From contig JANLFX010000016.1 of assembly GCA_024653325.1 (NCBI GenBank), forward strand, positions 1-46,487: DNA of 46,487 bases, read 5' to 3'. Below, piece after piece: positions 16,050-24,725 of this stretch. The translations under genes and the position numbers were made by a program. Numbering within the stretch: position 1 is the stretch's first letter; each line of letters begins with the position of its first letter. The stretch comes from Anaerolineae bacterium. Lineage in GTDB: Bacteria > Chloroflexota > Anaerolineae > JACIWR01. Under the pieces are notes generated by a model. That model searched no databases, had not been told where the DNA came from, and saw only the letters and a list, made by a program, of their open reading frames with translations.

Positions 16050-16186
16050 GCTCGACAATGTTAGATTAACATAAATGGCAACAAAATGAACCTCACCTCA
16101 TCCCCCAACCCCCTTCCCCTCTCCGCTGCGGGAGAGGGGAAGGGGGCCAGGGGGTAGGGGAGAGGTCAAATTTAACATTGTCGAGC
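16050..16186. repeat. MITE-like palindromic element
   Basis: Perfect 14-bp terminal inverted repeats GCTCGACAATGTTA (16050-16063 and, inverted, 16173-16186) bound a large internal hairpin. Its arms are C-rich on the left (CCCCCAACCCCCTTCCCC) and G-rich on the right, around a GCTGCGG loop. No coding sequence is present. The element interrupts the catabolic block between the creatininase and AOR genes, so it may attenuate or terminate transcription there. Confidence 0.6.
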
Positions 16187-16248
16187 TTGCTACTGGTGTC
16201 TCCATCCTTAATGCCAAGTCGTGAATTCTGTCAGCGAGAGAGAATAGC

Positions 16249-17967
16249 ATGAAAGTCCTACGTGTAGACATGAACCGACTGGATGTGCGCAGTGAGCCCG
16301 CGCCGACCGCTTATGAGCTGTTCGGCGGGCGGGCGTTGATCGCACATCTCCTTTTAGATGAGATTGATCCAACCTGCGAGCCATTGGGGTCGGGCAACAA
16401 TTTGATCTTCGCCCCTGGCCTGTTGGGAGGGCTTCCTGGCCTTTCCAGTGCCGGACGGCTTTCCGTGGGCGGGAAGAGTCCGCTGACCGGGGGAGTGAAA
16501 GAAGCCAATTCAGGAGGCATGGCCGGTGACAAACTGGGTCGCCTGGGGCTCAAGGCCGTAGTCGTCGAGGGCCAGCCGGCGGAAGACGGGCTGTTCCTTC
16601 TGCACATCACCACGCACGGAGCGCACCTGCTGCCCGCCGACGACCTGCGCGGCCTGGGTAACTATGACACCGTGGCCCGCCTGCACGAACGCTACGGCGA
16701 GGAAGTGGCGATTGCGTCCATCGGCCCGGCGGGGGAAATGGGGCTGGCCGGGGCGGGGATAGCCGTCACTGAAGATCTCACCAAGCAGCCCGGACGCCAG
16801 GCGGCGCGCGGTGGGCTGGGGGCGGTGATGGGCTCCAAAGGACTCAAAGCGTTGGTGATTGATGACACAGGTGCTCCCCCCTTACCACTGGCCGACGAGG
16901 ACCTTTTCCGTCGTGCGGCGCGCCGCTTCGCCCAGGAGCTGATCGAGAATCCCAAGACGGGCAAAGAAGGCTCCATGCATCTCTATGGCACTTCGGCCAC
17001 CATGTTGGCGGTAAACGAGATCGGCGCCCTGCCCACCCGTAATTTCAGCTCGGGGCAGTTCGAAGCGGTGCAGGAAATCTGCGGCCCGCGCCTGCGCGAG
17101 ACCATTCTGGCCCGCGGCGGTAAAATCGGCGTGCGCTGTATGGCGGGCTGTGTGATACGTTGCTGTAATGTTTTCGTTGATGAGAACGGCGGCCCCATCG
17201 TTTCCACGTTGCAATATGAGACACTGGTACTGTTAGGATCCAACCTGGGCATCAGCAACCTGGACGACATCGCCCGGCTCAACTACATGTGCAACGACCT
17301 GGGCCTGGATTCGATTGAGATGGGCGCAGCCATTGGGGTGGCGATGGACGCCGGGTTGGCTCAGTTCGGCGATGCCCAGGCTGCACTGAATCTCCTGCGC
17401 CAGGTGAAAGAAGGCACGGTGCTGGGCCGGCTGCTCGGCAACGGAGCCGCGGTCACCGGCCGGGTGCTGGGAGCAAAACGCATCCCGGTGGCCCGCGGGC
17501 AGGCTTTCCCCGCCTACGATCCGCGAGCTCTCAAGGGTAACGGCGTCACCTACGCTACTTCGGCCATGGGCGCCGATCACACGGCAGGCAATGCCATTGG
17601 CTCTGTCAAGACAGTGGATCCGTTGAGCCGCGAGGGGCAGGCAGAACTATCCAGGAAGTTACAACGTATAGCGGCCATGCTGGATATGACAGGCTTATGC
17701 CTTTTCGCCCGCCCACCGGTAGTGGACGATCCACAGTTGATGGTGGATTTGCTCAACGGGCGCTATGGTTGGGGTTGGACCGTGGAAGACCTGGAGCGGG
17801 CCGAGGAGGATGTGCTCAGAACCGAGCGCGAGTTCAACCGTCGCGCAGGCTTCAGCGAAGTCCACGACCGGCTGCCGGAGATTTTCTGCCGTGAGCCACT
17901 ACCCCCCCGCAATGCGGTGTTTGACATCCCGCCGGAGGAGTTAGCCAAAACCACAGAGGGATTGTAG
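16249..17967 (+). CDS. aldehyde ferredoxin oxidoreductase-family tungsten/molybdenum enzyme
   Basis: This 572-residue cytoplasmic enzyme has the AOR N-domain (about 1-200, with YELFGGRALIAHLLL and SSAGRLSVGGKSPLTGG) and AOR C-domains. The cluster-binding stretch near residue 297 reads CMAGCVIRC, a C-x3-C-x3-C spacing instead of the C-x2-C-x3-C of classic archaeal AOR. A late Cys in DMTGLCLFA (near 481) would complete the [4Fe-4S] site. AORs oxidise aldehydes to acids, or act on other carbonyls, with tungstopterin and ferredoxin. The adjacent MoaD-like carrier and nearby ferredoxin fit this. The substrate is unknown. Confidence 0.92.
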   Translation: MKVLRVDMNRLDVRSEPAPTAYELFGGRALIAHLLLDEIDPTCEPLGSGNNLIFAPGLLGGLPGLSSAGRLSVGGKSPLTGGVKEANSGGMAGDKLGRLGLKAVVVEGQPAEDGLFLLHITTHGAHLLPADDLRGLGNYDTVARLHERYGEEVAIASIGPAGEMGLAGAGIAVTEDLTKQPGRQAARGGLGAVMGSKGLKALVIDDTGAPPLPLADEDLFRRAARRFAQELIENPKTGKEGSMHLYGTSATMLAVNEIGALPTRNFSSGQFEAVQEICGPRLRETILARGGKIGVRCMAGCVIRCCNVFVDENGGPIVSTLQYETLVLLGSNLGISNLDDIARLNYMCNDLGLDSIEMGAAIGVAMDAGLAQFGDAQAALNLLRQVKEGTVLGRLLGNGAAVTGRVLGAKRIPVARGQAFPAYDPRALKGNGVTYATSAMGADHTAGNAIGSVKTVDPLSREGQAELSRKLQRIAAMLDMTGLCLFARPPVVDDPQLMVDLLNGRYGWGWTVEDLERAEEDVLRTEREFNRRAGFSEVHDRLPEIFCREPLPPRNAVFDIPPEELAKTTEGL

Positions 17968-17982
17968 CCCCTGGATCGGACA

Positions 17983-18207
17983 ATGCAAGTCGAGATACAG
18001 GTCTACGGAGAGCTGGGTGGTCTGGAAGGACGGGCCATGTGCAAGGAAGTGAATCCAGGTACCACCCTCGCAGACATCGCCCAACAACTGCACATTCCGT
18101 TGGAGGAGGTCGGTTTCATTGTCGTAGATGGCCGTGTTCGTAGTCCAGACTACCAGGTGATGGAAGGACAACGGGTTTGTTTTTTCCCGCCGGTAATGGG
18201 CGGTTGA
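17983..18207 (+). CDS. MoaD/ThiS-like ubiquitin-fold sulfur carrier
   Basis: The 74-residue protein has a beta-grasp pattern (MQVEIQVYGEL, TTLADIAQQL, VGFIVVDGRV, VCFFPPVMGG) and ends in Gly-Gly, which becomes the thiocarboxylate in this family. MoaD supplies sulfur for molybdopterin or tungstopterin. MoaD-like genes frequently accompany AOR genes (family knowledge). It begins 15 bases after the AOR stop and is probably co-transcribed. The ribosome site is weak, which suggests translation linked to the AOR gene. ThiS is the alternative, but no thiamine genes are present. Confidence 0.85.
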   Translation: MQVEIQVYGELGGLEGRAMCKEVNPGTTLADIAQQLHIPLEEVGFIVVDGRVRSPDYQVMEGQRVCFFPPVMGG

Positions 18208-18271
18208 CAAAGTGGGAGACGAAAGGACGCCGTTCTGAGTTTACGTGAAGAAATCCGAAGGGAGAATCAAG

Positions 18272-18949
18272 ATGCCAGAACAGTATGACTTGGTCGAAGC
18301 CGCGATGAAGATCATTCAAGATCGCCGTAGCATCCGGGAGTACACCGACGAACCGGTGTCGGAGGAAGACCTCAAGTTGATACTGGAGGCTGCGCGCCAG
18401 GCGCCTTCCGGGGAGAACGCGCAGCCGTGGCGCTTTATCATCGTCAAAGACCCGGCCACGCGCAAGCAGCTTGGGGCCATTGCCGGTGGAGGCAGCGGCC
18501 GCCGGTTCACTGCCGAGTTTGTGACCAAGAAGATGCAGGAACGTTTCTCCAGCCTTGAGGACGAGGCGAAGAAGAAAGCGGCCTTTGAAAAACTGACCTC
18601 CGGGCGGGTTTCTGCCTTCCTCGCCGATGCGCCGGTCAGCATTGTGGTTTGCGGCAAAAAGGATGTATGGGATCTTCCCTACGATACTTCAGCGGCCATC
18701 GAAAACATGTTGCTGATGGTCACAGCCCTCGGTCTGGGTGCCTGCTGGGTGATCGCTCCATGCATTGACATCCGCGACGAAGAGCGCTTGAAAGACCTGC
18801 TCGCTGTGCCGGAGGGGTTCAAAGTGATCAGCATCATTGCCGTCGGTCACCCCACGCGCCCCCATCGGCCTCGTCCCCGCATTCCATTGAATGAACTGGT
18901 ATATTCCGAGGTCTGGAACTCGCCGTACTACAAGGAGGGGGAAGCATGA
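18272..18949 (+). CDS. nitroreductase-family flavoprotein
   Basis: The ATG at 18272 follows AAGGGAG; a GTG at 18245 is less likely. The 225-residue protein starts with the FMN-binding RRSIREYTDEPV motif, then EAARQAPSGENAQPWRFIIV, and has AIENMLLMVTALGLGACW in the second FMN half. Nitroreductase-family members use FMN and NAD(P)H or ferredoxin to reduce nitro groups, quinones or enones, and also include dehalogenases (family knowledge). In this redox-rich block a ferredoxin-linked step is inferred. It overlaps the next gene by ATGA, so the two are translationally coupled. Confidence 0.9.
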   Translation: MPEQYDLVEAAMKIIQDRRSIREYTDEPVSEEDLKLILEAARQAPSGENAQPWRFIIVKDPATRKQLGAIAGGGSGRRFTAEFVTKKMQERFSSLEDEAKKKAAFEKLTSGRVSAFLADAPVSIVVCGKKDVWDLPYDTSAAIENMLLMVTALGLGACWVIAPCIDIRDEERLKDLLAVPEGFKVISIIAVGHPTRPHRPRPRIPLNELVYSEVWNSPYYKEGEA

Positions 18950-19410
18950 GCAACCAGGATGTTCCGCTGGATTACGTGAACAGCATTGTCTACGACCTGC
19001 AGAAGGCTTTCTGGGACGAGCGCGGCAAGGGCGCGCGTTTCCGGGTCACGACGGTGGGGCGCGACTACTTCCGGGACAGGTGCTTGCCCAGGATCACGAG
19101 CCCGGATGTGGAAACGGCGATCAGCACCATCGAGCAGATATTGAAAGAAGAGGGTATCGTGGCCAGCATCTCTCACGAGGTAGATGGCCGGCTGCTGCAT
19201 CTGCGAGTGCAAGGGTGCTTGCATACCCAGGTGGAACAGCGGCTGGTGGACAAGGGGGTAGAACCGTTCACCTGTATACCGGCCAACCTGGTGGTGCTGG
19301 CCATTGAGGAGACCCTGGACTGTCCTGTAGAATTGGCCGAAATCAAGCTTGAAGACGGGATGTGTCACCTGCTGCTCGTTCTGTTCGAGTCGCGGCCAAC
19401 ATTCGATTGA
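18946..19410 (+). CDS. small V4R-like protein of unknown function
   Basis: This 154-residue protein is soluble with no signal peptide. Its C-terminal half reads GCLHTQVEQRLVDKGV, PFTCIPANLVVLAIEETL and EDGMCHLLLVLFE. That Cys spacing and the ending G-x-C-x-hydrophobic pattern resemble V4R (4-vinyl reductase-type) ligand-binding domains, but the match is partial. AAGGAGGGGGG precedes the ATG, which overlaps the nitroreductase stop. Because of this coupling and the CoA-transferase 13 bases downstream, a small-molecule-binding or accessory role in the pathway is inferred. I do not assign a function. Confidence 0.5.
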   Translation: MSNQDVPLDYVNSIVYDLQKAFWDERGKGARFRVTTVGRDYFRDRCLPRITSPDVETAISTIEQILKEEGIVASISHEVDGRLLHLRVQGCLHTQVEQRLVDKGVEPFTCIPANLVVLAIEETLDCPVELAEIKLEDGMCHLLLVLFESRPTFD

Positions 19411-19423
19411 TGGAGGGGCAGAC

Positions 19424-20323
19424 ATGACCAAACTCTCCACCCTTGCCGAAGCAGTGGCATCTATCCCGTCGGGAGCGCATGTCGCTTTGTCTGGGTTCGC
19501 GATCACCCGCTGCAATATGGCATTCGCGCGCGAGGTGATCCGCCAGGGCATCCGCAGGCTGACGGTCTCACAGTGCGTGGGAGCCATGGATGCGGATATG
19601 CTCGCCGGCGCCGGGGCCGTGGAGCGCATCATATATGGCGGTGGCTCCCTGGACCGTTTCGGCCGGCTCAATTGTGTGAATCGGGGTATCGAGGAGGGAA
19701 CGTTGGTTGCGGAGGAATACAGCAGTCTCTCGCTGGCCTTCCGTTACCTGGCCGGGGCCCTCGGTTTGCCGTTTATTCCAATACGCTCTCTGCGCGGGTC
19801 TGATATTCTCAAGCGTCTGCAGGAACTGGCGCCTGCGGAGATCGGATATGTGGACGACCCCTTTACCGGAGACAATTGGCTGGTGCTGAAGCCCTTGATA
19901 CCCGATGTGGCAGTTGTGCAGGTCCAGGTGGCCGACGAGGGGGGCAATGCCTGGATCATGGGGCCTCGCTGGGATAACGAGGAGCAGGTGAAAGCCAGTA
20001 AGCGCACCATTGTCATCACCGAACATCTCGTGCCCACTGAAGTGATTCGCCGCGAGCCAGAGCGAACATTGATTCCCGGGTTTAGAGTCTCCCATGTGGT
20101 GCACTTACCCTTCGCTGCTCATCCCACTTCCGTGTACCGCGCCTATGATTACGATGCAGAGCACATCAGACATTATGCAGAAGCTACCAAAACACCGGAG
20201 GGATTCCAAAAGTACCTGGATAAGTACGTGTACGGGGTCCAGGATCACTGGGGTTATCTGGAACTGGTCGGTGGCCTGAAGCACCTGAACAACCTGATAG
20301 CCGATCCGATTTTGGGGTACTGA
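19424..20323 (+). CDS. CoA-transferase subunit A (glutaconate CoA-transferase-like)
   Basis: The ATG at 19424 follows GGAGGGGC. The 299-residue protein is a family I CoA-transferase alpha subunit, with IPSGAHVALSGFAITR at the N-terminus, IIYGGGSLDRFGR in the middle and GNAWIMGPRWDNEEQVKAS near residue 185. Alpha and beta subunits together move CoA between a donor acyl-CoA and a carboxylic acid. Glutaconate- and 3-oxoacid-type enzymes belong here (family knowledge). The beta gene follows after 19 bases. In this cluster it would activate an imported or internally formed acid. Confidence 0.9.
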   Translation: MTKLSTLAEAVASIPSGAHVALSGFAITRCNMAFAREVIRQGIRRLTVSQCVGAMDADMLAGAGAVERIIYGGGSLDRFGRLNCVNRGIEEGTLVAEEYSSLSLAFRYLAGALGLPFIPIRSLRGSDILKRLQELAPAEIGYVDDPFTGDNWLVLKPLIPDVAVVQVQVADEGGNAWIMGPRWDNEEQVKASKRTIVITEHLVPTEVIRREPERTLIPGFRVSHVVHLPFAAHPTSVYRAYDYDAEHIRHYAEATKTPEGFQKYLDKYVYGVQDHWGYLELVGGLKHLNNLIADPILGY

Positions 20324-20342
20324 GGTGGGAGGGAAAGGAACA

Positions 20343-21113
20343 ATGAAATCGGAACCTGAGTACACCCCCTTTGAATTGATGGCCGTGGCCGGCGCGCGCG
20401 AACTGAAAGACGGCGAGATTGTGGCTGTAGGGCTTGGCCTGCCGGTGGTGGCGACGTTCCTGGCCAAGCGCACCCACGCGCCGCACATCACGATCCTTTT
20501 TGAGCTGGGCGTGGTTGACCCAGAGCCCATTCACACCGGGGTTGGTCTCGCCGATCCTCGAGTCTGGTATCGGGCCAAGATCCTGAGCAGCTTTGTGGAC
20601 ATGCTGGGCATGGTGTTGCACAGAGGTCTGGTGGATGTGGGATTTCTGGGCGGCCTCGAAACCGATGCCTACGGCAACCTGAATACGACGTTACTTGGTG
20701 ATCCCAAGGGTAAATTCCGTCATTTCGTCGGCAGTGGCGGCGCTAACGACATCGCATCCAGTGCCCGCCGCACGATCATTATTATCCGTCACGAGGCCCG
20801 CAAGCTGAACGAGGCCGTGTCCTTTGTCACGAGCCCCGGTTACCTGCGAGGGTACGGAGAGCGGGCATCGGCAGGGTTGCAGGGAGGGCCCAGCCGGGTG
20901 ATTACCGACAAAGCCGTCTTTGGCTTCGACCCTGAGAGCAAAAGAATGCGCCTGGAATCAATCCATCCCGGCAACACGGTGGAGGATGTCCTGGCGAATC
21001 TTTCCTTCCAGCCTATTGTGCCAGACGCCGTGTCTACCACTGAGCCACCGACGGCAGAGCAAGTTCGGTTGATTCGGGAAGAGATCGATCCAGAAAGAGT
21101 ATATGCTGGGTAA
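20343..21113 (+). CDS. CoA-transferase subunit B (glutaconate CoA-transferase-like)
   Basis: The ATG at 20343 follows GGGAGGGAAAGGA; a GTG at 20325 is in frame but poorly placed. The 256-residue protein has VAVGLGLPVVATFLAKRTH, then ITILFELGVVDP, whose Glu is the probable catalytic residue that forms the glutamyl-CoA thioester in this family. It continues with FLGGLETDAYGNLNTTLLGD and GSGGANDIASSA, characteristic of beta subunits. It forms a heteromer with the preceding subunit A. A ferredoxin gene follows 41 bases later. Confidence 0.92.
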   Translation: MKSEPEYTPFELMAVAGARELKDGEIVAVGLGLPVVATFLAKRTHAPHITILFELGVVDPEPIHTGVGLADPRVWYRAKILSSFVDMLGMVLHRGLVDVGFLGGLETDAYGNLNTTLLGDPKGKFRHFVGSGGANDIASSARRTIIIIRHEARKLNEAVSFVTSPGYLRGYGERASAGLQGGPSRVITDKAVFGFDPESKRMRLESIHPGNTVEDVLANLSFQPIVPDAVSTTEPPTAEQVRLIREEIDPERVYAG

Positions 21114-21154
21114 AGTGAGAAGCGTCTTCGCAGGCTATTTTGGAGAAAGAAGCG

Positions 21155-21388
21155 ATGCCTTATCTGGTCACCGATGATTGTATCCTGTGTGGAGTTTGTG
21201 TGGCGGGATGTCCGAGCGGCGCTATTGAGGAAGGCGAGACCAAGAGCCGGATCAATGTGGACATCTGCCTCGAGTGCGGAACGTGTGCGCAGAACTGTCC
21301 ATCCGGGGCCATCATCTTCGTGGAGATGGAATCAATGCCGCCTGAAGAGTGCCAGCGCATGAATCAACCCGTAGCCAAAAAGGGATAG
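21155..21388 (+). CDS. 2[4Fe-4S] ferredoxin
   Basis: The 77-residue protein has two CxxCxxCxxxCP motifs: CILCGVCVAGCPSGAI and CLECGTCAQNCPSGAI. The ATG at 21155 follows GGAG; a TTG at 21140 is an alternative. Bacterial-type ferredoxins carry low-potential electrons (family knowledge). It is the natural partner for the AOR-type enzyme upstream and possibly for the nitroreductase or the dehalogenase-like protein downstream. The livG gene starts 12 bases after its stop, so it links the enzyme genes to the transporter genes. Confidence 0.95.
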   Translation: MPYLVTDDCILCGVCVAGCPSGAIEEGETKSRINVDICLECGTCAQNCPSGAIIFVEMESMPPEECQRMNQPVAKKG

Positions 21389-21400
21389 CGGAGGGAAAAT

Positions 21401-22129
21401 TTGCACTTCCTAAAGGTCGAAAGGCTCTGCAAGTCCTTCGGGGGCTTGATGGCAATCCATAATCTGGATTTTGAGATCGAGGAGGGCGAGATCGTCGGCC
21501 TGATCGGTCCCAACGGTTCAGGAAAGACCACTACTTTGAACCTGATCACCGGATTCCTGAAACCCGATTCTGGTACGATAACGTTCCGGGGGGAGGACAT
21601 CACGGGCCTGCCGCGCTGTCGGGCGTGCCAGAAAGGCATAGCGAGAACCTTCCAGCTAACTAAATCTTTCCTCAATTTCACCGCCCTGCAGAACGTGATG
21701 GTGGGCAGAGTATATGGCCGGGAGCCGACCGGAAACCTCAGAGTGGCGGCGGAAGAGTCGAGAGCCAGCCTCCAACGGGTGGGCCTGCTGGATAAAGCGG
21801 AGGCTTTGGCTAAGGACCTCACCCTGATGGAACGCAAAAGGCTGGAGTTGGCCAGAGCTCTGGCAGCAAAACCCCGACTACTTCTCCTGGATGAGCTTAT
21901 GGCTGGCCTGAACCCTGGAGAGGCTGAGGAGGCTATGCAGTTGATCAAGCAGATCAGGGATTCGGGGATCACCATCCTGGTGGTGGAGCACATCGTCAAA
22001 GCGATTTTGGGGCTCTCTGATCGCATCATCGTGTTAGATTATGGGGAAAAGATAGCAGAAGGTCTCCCAGAGGAGATCGTCCACAACCCGCGAGTCATAG
22101 AAGTCTATTTGGGTAAGGCTCATGCTTAA
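21401..22129 (+). CDS. livG: branched-chain-type ABC transporter ATPase LivG
   Basis: The TTG start follows GGAGGGAAAAT. The 242-residue ATPase has Walker A GPNGSGKTT, the Q-loop region ITGLPRCRACQKGIARTFQLTKSF, a variant signature LTLMERKRLELARAL in place of LSGGQ, and Walker B LLLLDELMAGLNPGE. LivG-type ATPases often carry this altered signature. It powers, with LivF, the LivH/LivM permease. The substrates of such importers range from branched-chain amino acids to aromatic and dicarboxylic acids (family knowledge). It overlaps livF by 8 bases. Confidence 0.93.
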   Translation: MHFLKVERLCKSFGGLMAIHNLDFEIEEGEIVGLIGPNGSGKTTTLNLITGFLKPDSGTITFRGEDITGLPRCRACQKGIARTFQLTKSFLNFTALQNVMVGRVYGREPTGNLRVAAEESRASLQRVGLLDKAEALAKDLTLMERKRLELARALAAKPRLLLLDELMAGLNPGEAEEAMQLIKQIRDSGITILVVEHIVKAILGLSDRIIVLDYGEKIAEGLPEEIVHNPRVIEVYLGKAHA

Positions 22130-22823
22130 ACTATCTGGAATAAACGCTGCTTACAAAGACCTCCAGGTCCTTTGGGACGTGTCTATACAGGTGGATGAGG
22201 GAGAGCTTGTCGCCCTCGTTGGCTCTAACGGCGCGGGAAAAACCACCACCCTGCGAGTCATCAGCGGGTTACTTAAACCTGCTTCAGGTAGCATCAGCTT
22301 CCAGGATCACTCCTTGGGCAAGGAATCAGCTCACCGGATCGTGGAGTTGGGCATCTCCCAGGTGCCTGAAGGGGGCAAGATATTTACCGGGATGAGCGTC
22401 CTCGAGAATCTGGAACTGGGAGCCTTTGTCGCCCGGGCCAGGAAGGATAAAGATCAGACCTTGAAGTGGGTGTACGAAATCTTCCCCCGCCTTGAGGAGA
22501 GAAAAAACCAACGGGCAGGGACTCTGAGCGGCGGCGAGCGGCAGATGCTGGCCATCGGCAGGGCCTTGATGTCTAAACCCAAGCTTTTGCTGCTGGATGA
22601 ACCCTCTTTTGGTTTGGCACCCATACTGGTGGAACAAATTTTCGAGATGATCACGGAAATAAACAGGCAAGGAGTTACCGTCCTGCTGGTAGAGCAGAAC
22701 GTTCGGGCGGCCCTGGAGCTGGCGCACAGGGCTTATGTGATCGAGAACGGTCGGATCGTGGGACAGGGCACGGGAGAAGATCTCTTGTCCTTCGAGTCTG
22801 TGCGACGCGCATATCTGGGATAG
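22122..22823 (+). CDS. livF: branched-chain-type ABC transporter ATPase LivF
   Basis: The 233-residue ATPase starts MLKLSGINAAYKDLQVLWDVS, with Walker A GSNGAGKTT, the LivF-specific QVPEGGKIFTGMSVLENLELGA, signature LSGGERQMLAIGRAL and Walker B LLLLDEPSFGLAP. It pairs with LivG to energise uptake at the inner face of the membrane. The start overlaps the livG coding end, which implies coupled translation. The livH gene begins 22 bases later. Confidence 0.95.
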   Translation: MLKLSGINAAYKDLQVLWDVSIQVDEGELVALVGSNGAGKTTTLRVISGLLKPASGSISFQDHSLGKESAHRIVELGISQVPEGGKIFTGMSVLENLELGAFVARARKDKDQTLKWVYEIFPRLEERKNQRAGTLSGGERQMLAIGRALMSKPKLLLLDEPSFGLAPILVEQIFEMITEINRQGVTVLLVEQNVRAALELAHRAYVIENGRIVGQGTGEDLLSFESVRRAYLG

Positions 22824-22845
22824 ACATCTTGAAAGTGAGGTTTCC

Positions 22846-23727
22846 ATGTTTGTACCTCTGGCTCAGAGCCTGGTTTTTGGATTGCTGGTGGGCGCCTTGT
22901 ATGGGTTAGCGGCGGTGGGCCTTTCCCTGGTCTTTGGGGTCACCAAGTTTCTCAATGTGGCCCACGGGGAGCTTTTGATGCTGGGTGGCTACGCCAGCTT
23001 TTGGGCCTTCACCCTCCGTGGTGTGGATCCTTTCCTCACCCTCCCTTTGACCATGGTTTTCTTACTTGTGATCGGGGTGGTCCTTTACAAACTCCTCTTC
23101 GCCCACATGGTAAAGCTCACCGAAGAGGCCAAGATACAGAACACCCTCCTGGTCGGATTCGGACTCTCCCTGATTCTGCAGAACGTGGCTCTCCGTCTGT
23201 GGACCGCTGATACCAGGGGTATCACCACCTCCTATTCTAGAATGGCATTCACGTTTCTTGGGGTGCGTTTCCCCATCGTGCGGGTGGCGAGCCTGGGTAT
23301 CGCTCTCATTGCTCTTTTCGCCCTTGATCTATTCCTGCGGAGAACCTACACCGGTAAAGCTCTCCGGGCCACCGTGGAAAACTGGGAGGCGGCCACTCTG
23401 ATGGGAATTGATATTCAGAGGGTGTACCTCTTGTCTTTTGTGATGGGGGCTGCGCTGGCCGGAGCGGCGGGATGTCTGGTAAGTGTTGGTTATTCCATAG
23501 ACCCAGGGATGGGGATGAGTTGGACTCTCAAAGGGCTCATTGTGATGGTCCTGGGTGGGCTGGGAAGTTTCATGGGGACCTTTGTCGGGGGCATCGTTTT
23601 GGGGGTTACGGAATCAGCCACCGGATATTTTTTAACTCTCACCTACCGAGAAGTGGTCGGCCTCGTTCTTTTCATCCTGGTTTTGGTTTTCAGGCCGCAG
23701 GGCTTATTCGGCACAAAGGAAAGGTAG
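22846..23727 (+). CDS. livH: branched-chain-type ABC transporter permease LivH
   Basis: The 293-residue membrane protein has about eight hydrophobic helices. It shows the LivH hallmarks LYGLAAVGLSLVFGVTKFLNVAHGELLMLGGY near the N-terminus, and ALAGAAGCLVSVGYSIDPGMG with LKGLIVMVLGGLGSFMGTFVGGIVLGV in the C-terminal half. It forms the translocation pore with LivM. AAAGTGAGG lies upstream. It is part of the livGFHMK run, three bases before livM. Confidence 0.93.
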   Translation: MFVPLAQSLVFGLLVGALYGLAAVGLSLVFGVTKFLNVAHGELLMLGGYASFWAFTLRGVDPFLTLPLTMVFLLVIGVVLYKLLFAHMVKLTEEAKIQNTLLVGFGLSLILQNVALRLWTADTRGITTSYSRMAFTFLGVRFPIVRVASLGIALIALFALDLFLRRTYTGKALRATVENWEAATLMGIDIQRVYLLSFVMGAALAGAAGCLVSVGYSIDPGMGMSWTLKGLIVMVLGGLGSFMGTFVGGIVLGVTESATGYFLTLTYREVVGLVLFILVLVFRPQGLFGTKER

Positions 23728-23730
23728 CCA

Positions 23731-24693
23731 ATGGGTAGAAAACAAGTTATCTTCATTGCCCTGCTCATCGCGATCCTGGTTCTCCTCCCTGTGGTGGTGA
23801 AAAAAGATAACATCATCAACCTGGCACTTCTGGTCCTCCTTTATATTTGCCTGGCCTCGAGTTGGAACATCCTGGGGGGTTATACCGGACAGACCAACCT
23901 GGGCCATGCGGCTTTCTTTGGTCTGGGAGCTCTGTCAACTCGCTTCCTCTGGATGTCAGGATGGTCCCTCCTCCCCAGCGTGCTGGCGGGAGGCCTCCTG
24001 GCTGTGGCCTTTGCTCTCTTGATCGGAATCCCTGCTTTCAGGCTCAGGGGGGTGTATTTCGCTATCGGCACGTTGGCGCTGGCCCAGATACTCTACATCA
24101 CCGTCGGCAACGTTTTTTCTGATATTTCCTCTCTCCGGCCTCAAGACCTCGCTACTTATCAGCTTGTCCCTCGATATTATTTCTTTCTGGTCCTGGCCCT
24201 GCTTATCACGGGAACGACCTATCTCCTGGTCAATTCGAAGCTGGGGCTGGGGATGATGGCCGTCCGAGAAGAAGAAGAGGCGGCGGAATCGTTGGGAGTC
24301 AGTGCCTTGAAACACAAACTTTTGGCCTTGAGCATCAGCGCCTTCTTTGCCGGCCTGAGCGGAGGCGCCTTTGCTTATTACCACGTCGGCTACTACCCCC
24401 GGTTCCCGTTTTCCCCTGAGTGGACTTTTGATTCCATGATGATGGTATACATCGGCGGCGCGGGCACCATTATTGGCCCCATCATAGGCGCGTTGTTCTT
24501 TGTTGTCGTCCGAGAGCTTTTGGCCCTGAAGCTGGTCGAGCTCCACCTGATTGTATTCGGCATATTGTTCATCCTGGTGGTCCTCTTCTTGCCCGGCGGG
24601 TTTGTCGAGGCCTGGAAAAAGATGCAAGCGGCGTTTGCCCGTCGTTCAAAAGAGCGGGGAGTGAAAGTATCTTTCCAGACAACTGATGATTGA
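23731..24693 (+). CDS. livM: branched-chain-type ABC transporter permease LivM
   Basis: The 320-residue membrane protein has about nine hydrophobic helices. It carries LivM features: LGGYTGQTNLGHAAFFGLGAL, AFRLRGVYFAIGTLALAQI, MMAVREEEEAAESLGV and YIGGAGTIIGPIIGALFFVV. The charged C-terminal tail WKKMQAAFARRSKER is cytoplasmic. It heterodimerises with LivH. Only three bases separate it from livH. The solute-binding gene livK follows after 118 bases that contain two very short reading frames. Confidence 0.92.
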   Translation: MGRKQVIFIALLIAILVLLPVVVKKDNIINLALLVLLYICLASSWNILGGYTGQTNLGHAAFFGLGALSTRFLWMSGWSLLPSVLAGGLLAVAFALLIGIPAFRLRGVYFAIGTLALAQILYITVGNVFSDISSLRPQDLATYQLVPRYYFFLVLALLITGTTYLLVNSKLGLGMMAVREEEEAAESLGVSALKHKLLALSISAFFAGLSGGAFAYYHVGYYPRFPFSPEWTFDSMMMVYIGGAGTIIGPIIGALFFVVVRELLALKLVELHLIVFGILFILVVLFLPGGFVEAWKKMQAAFARRSKERGVKVSFQTTDD

Positions 24694-24725
24694 CTTGCCA
24701 GCGGTTGATTTCCTGGTCAACCGGG

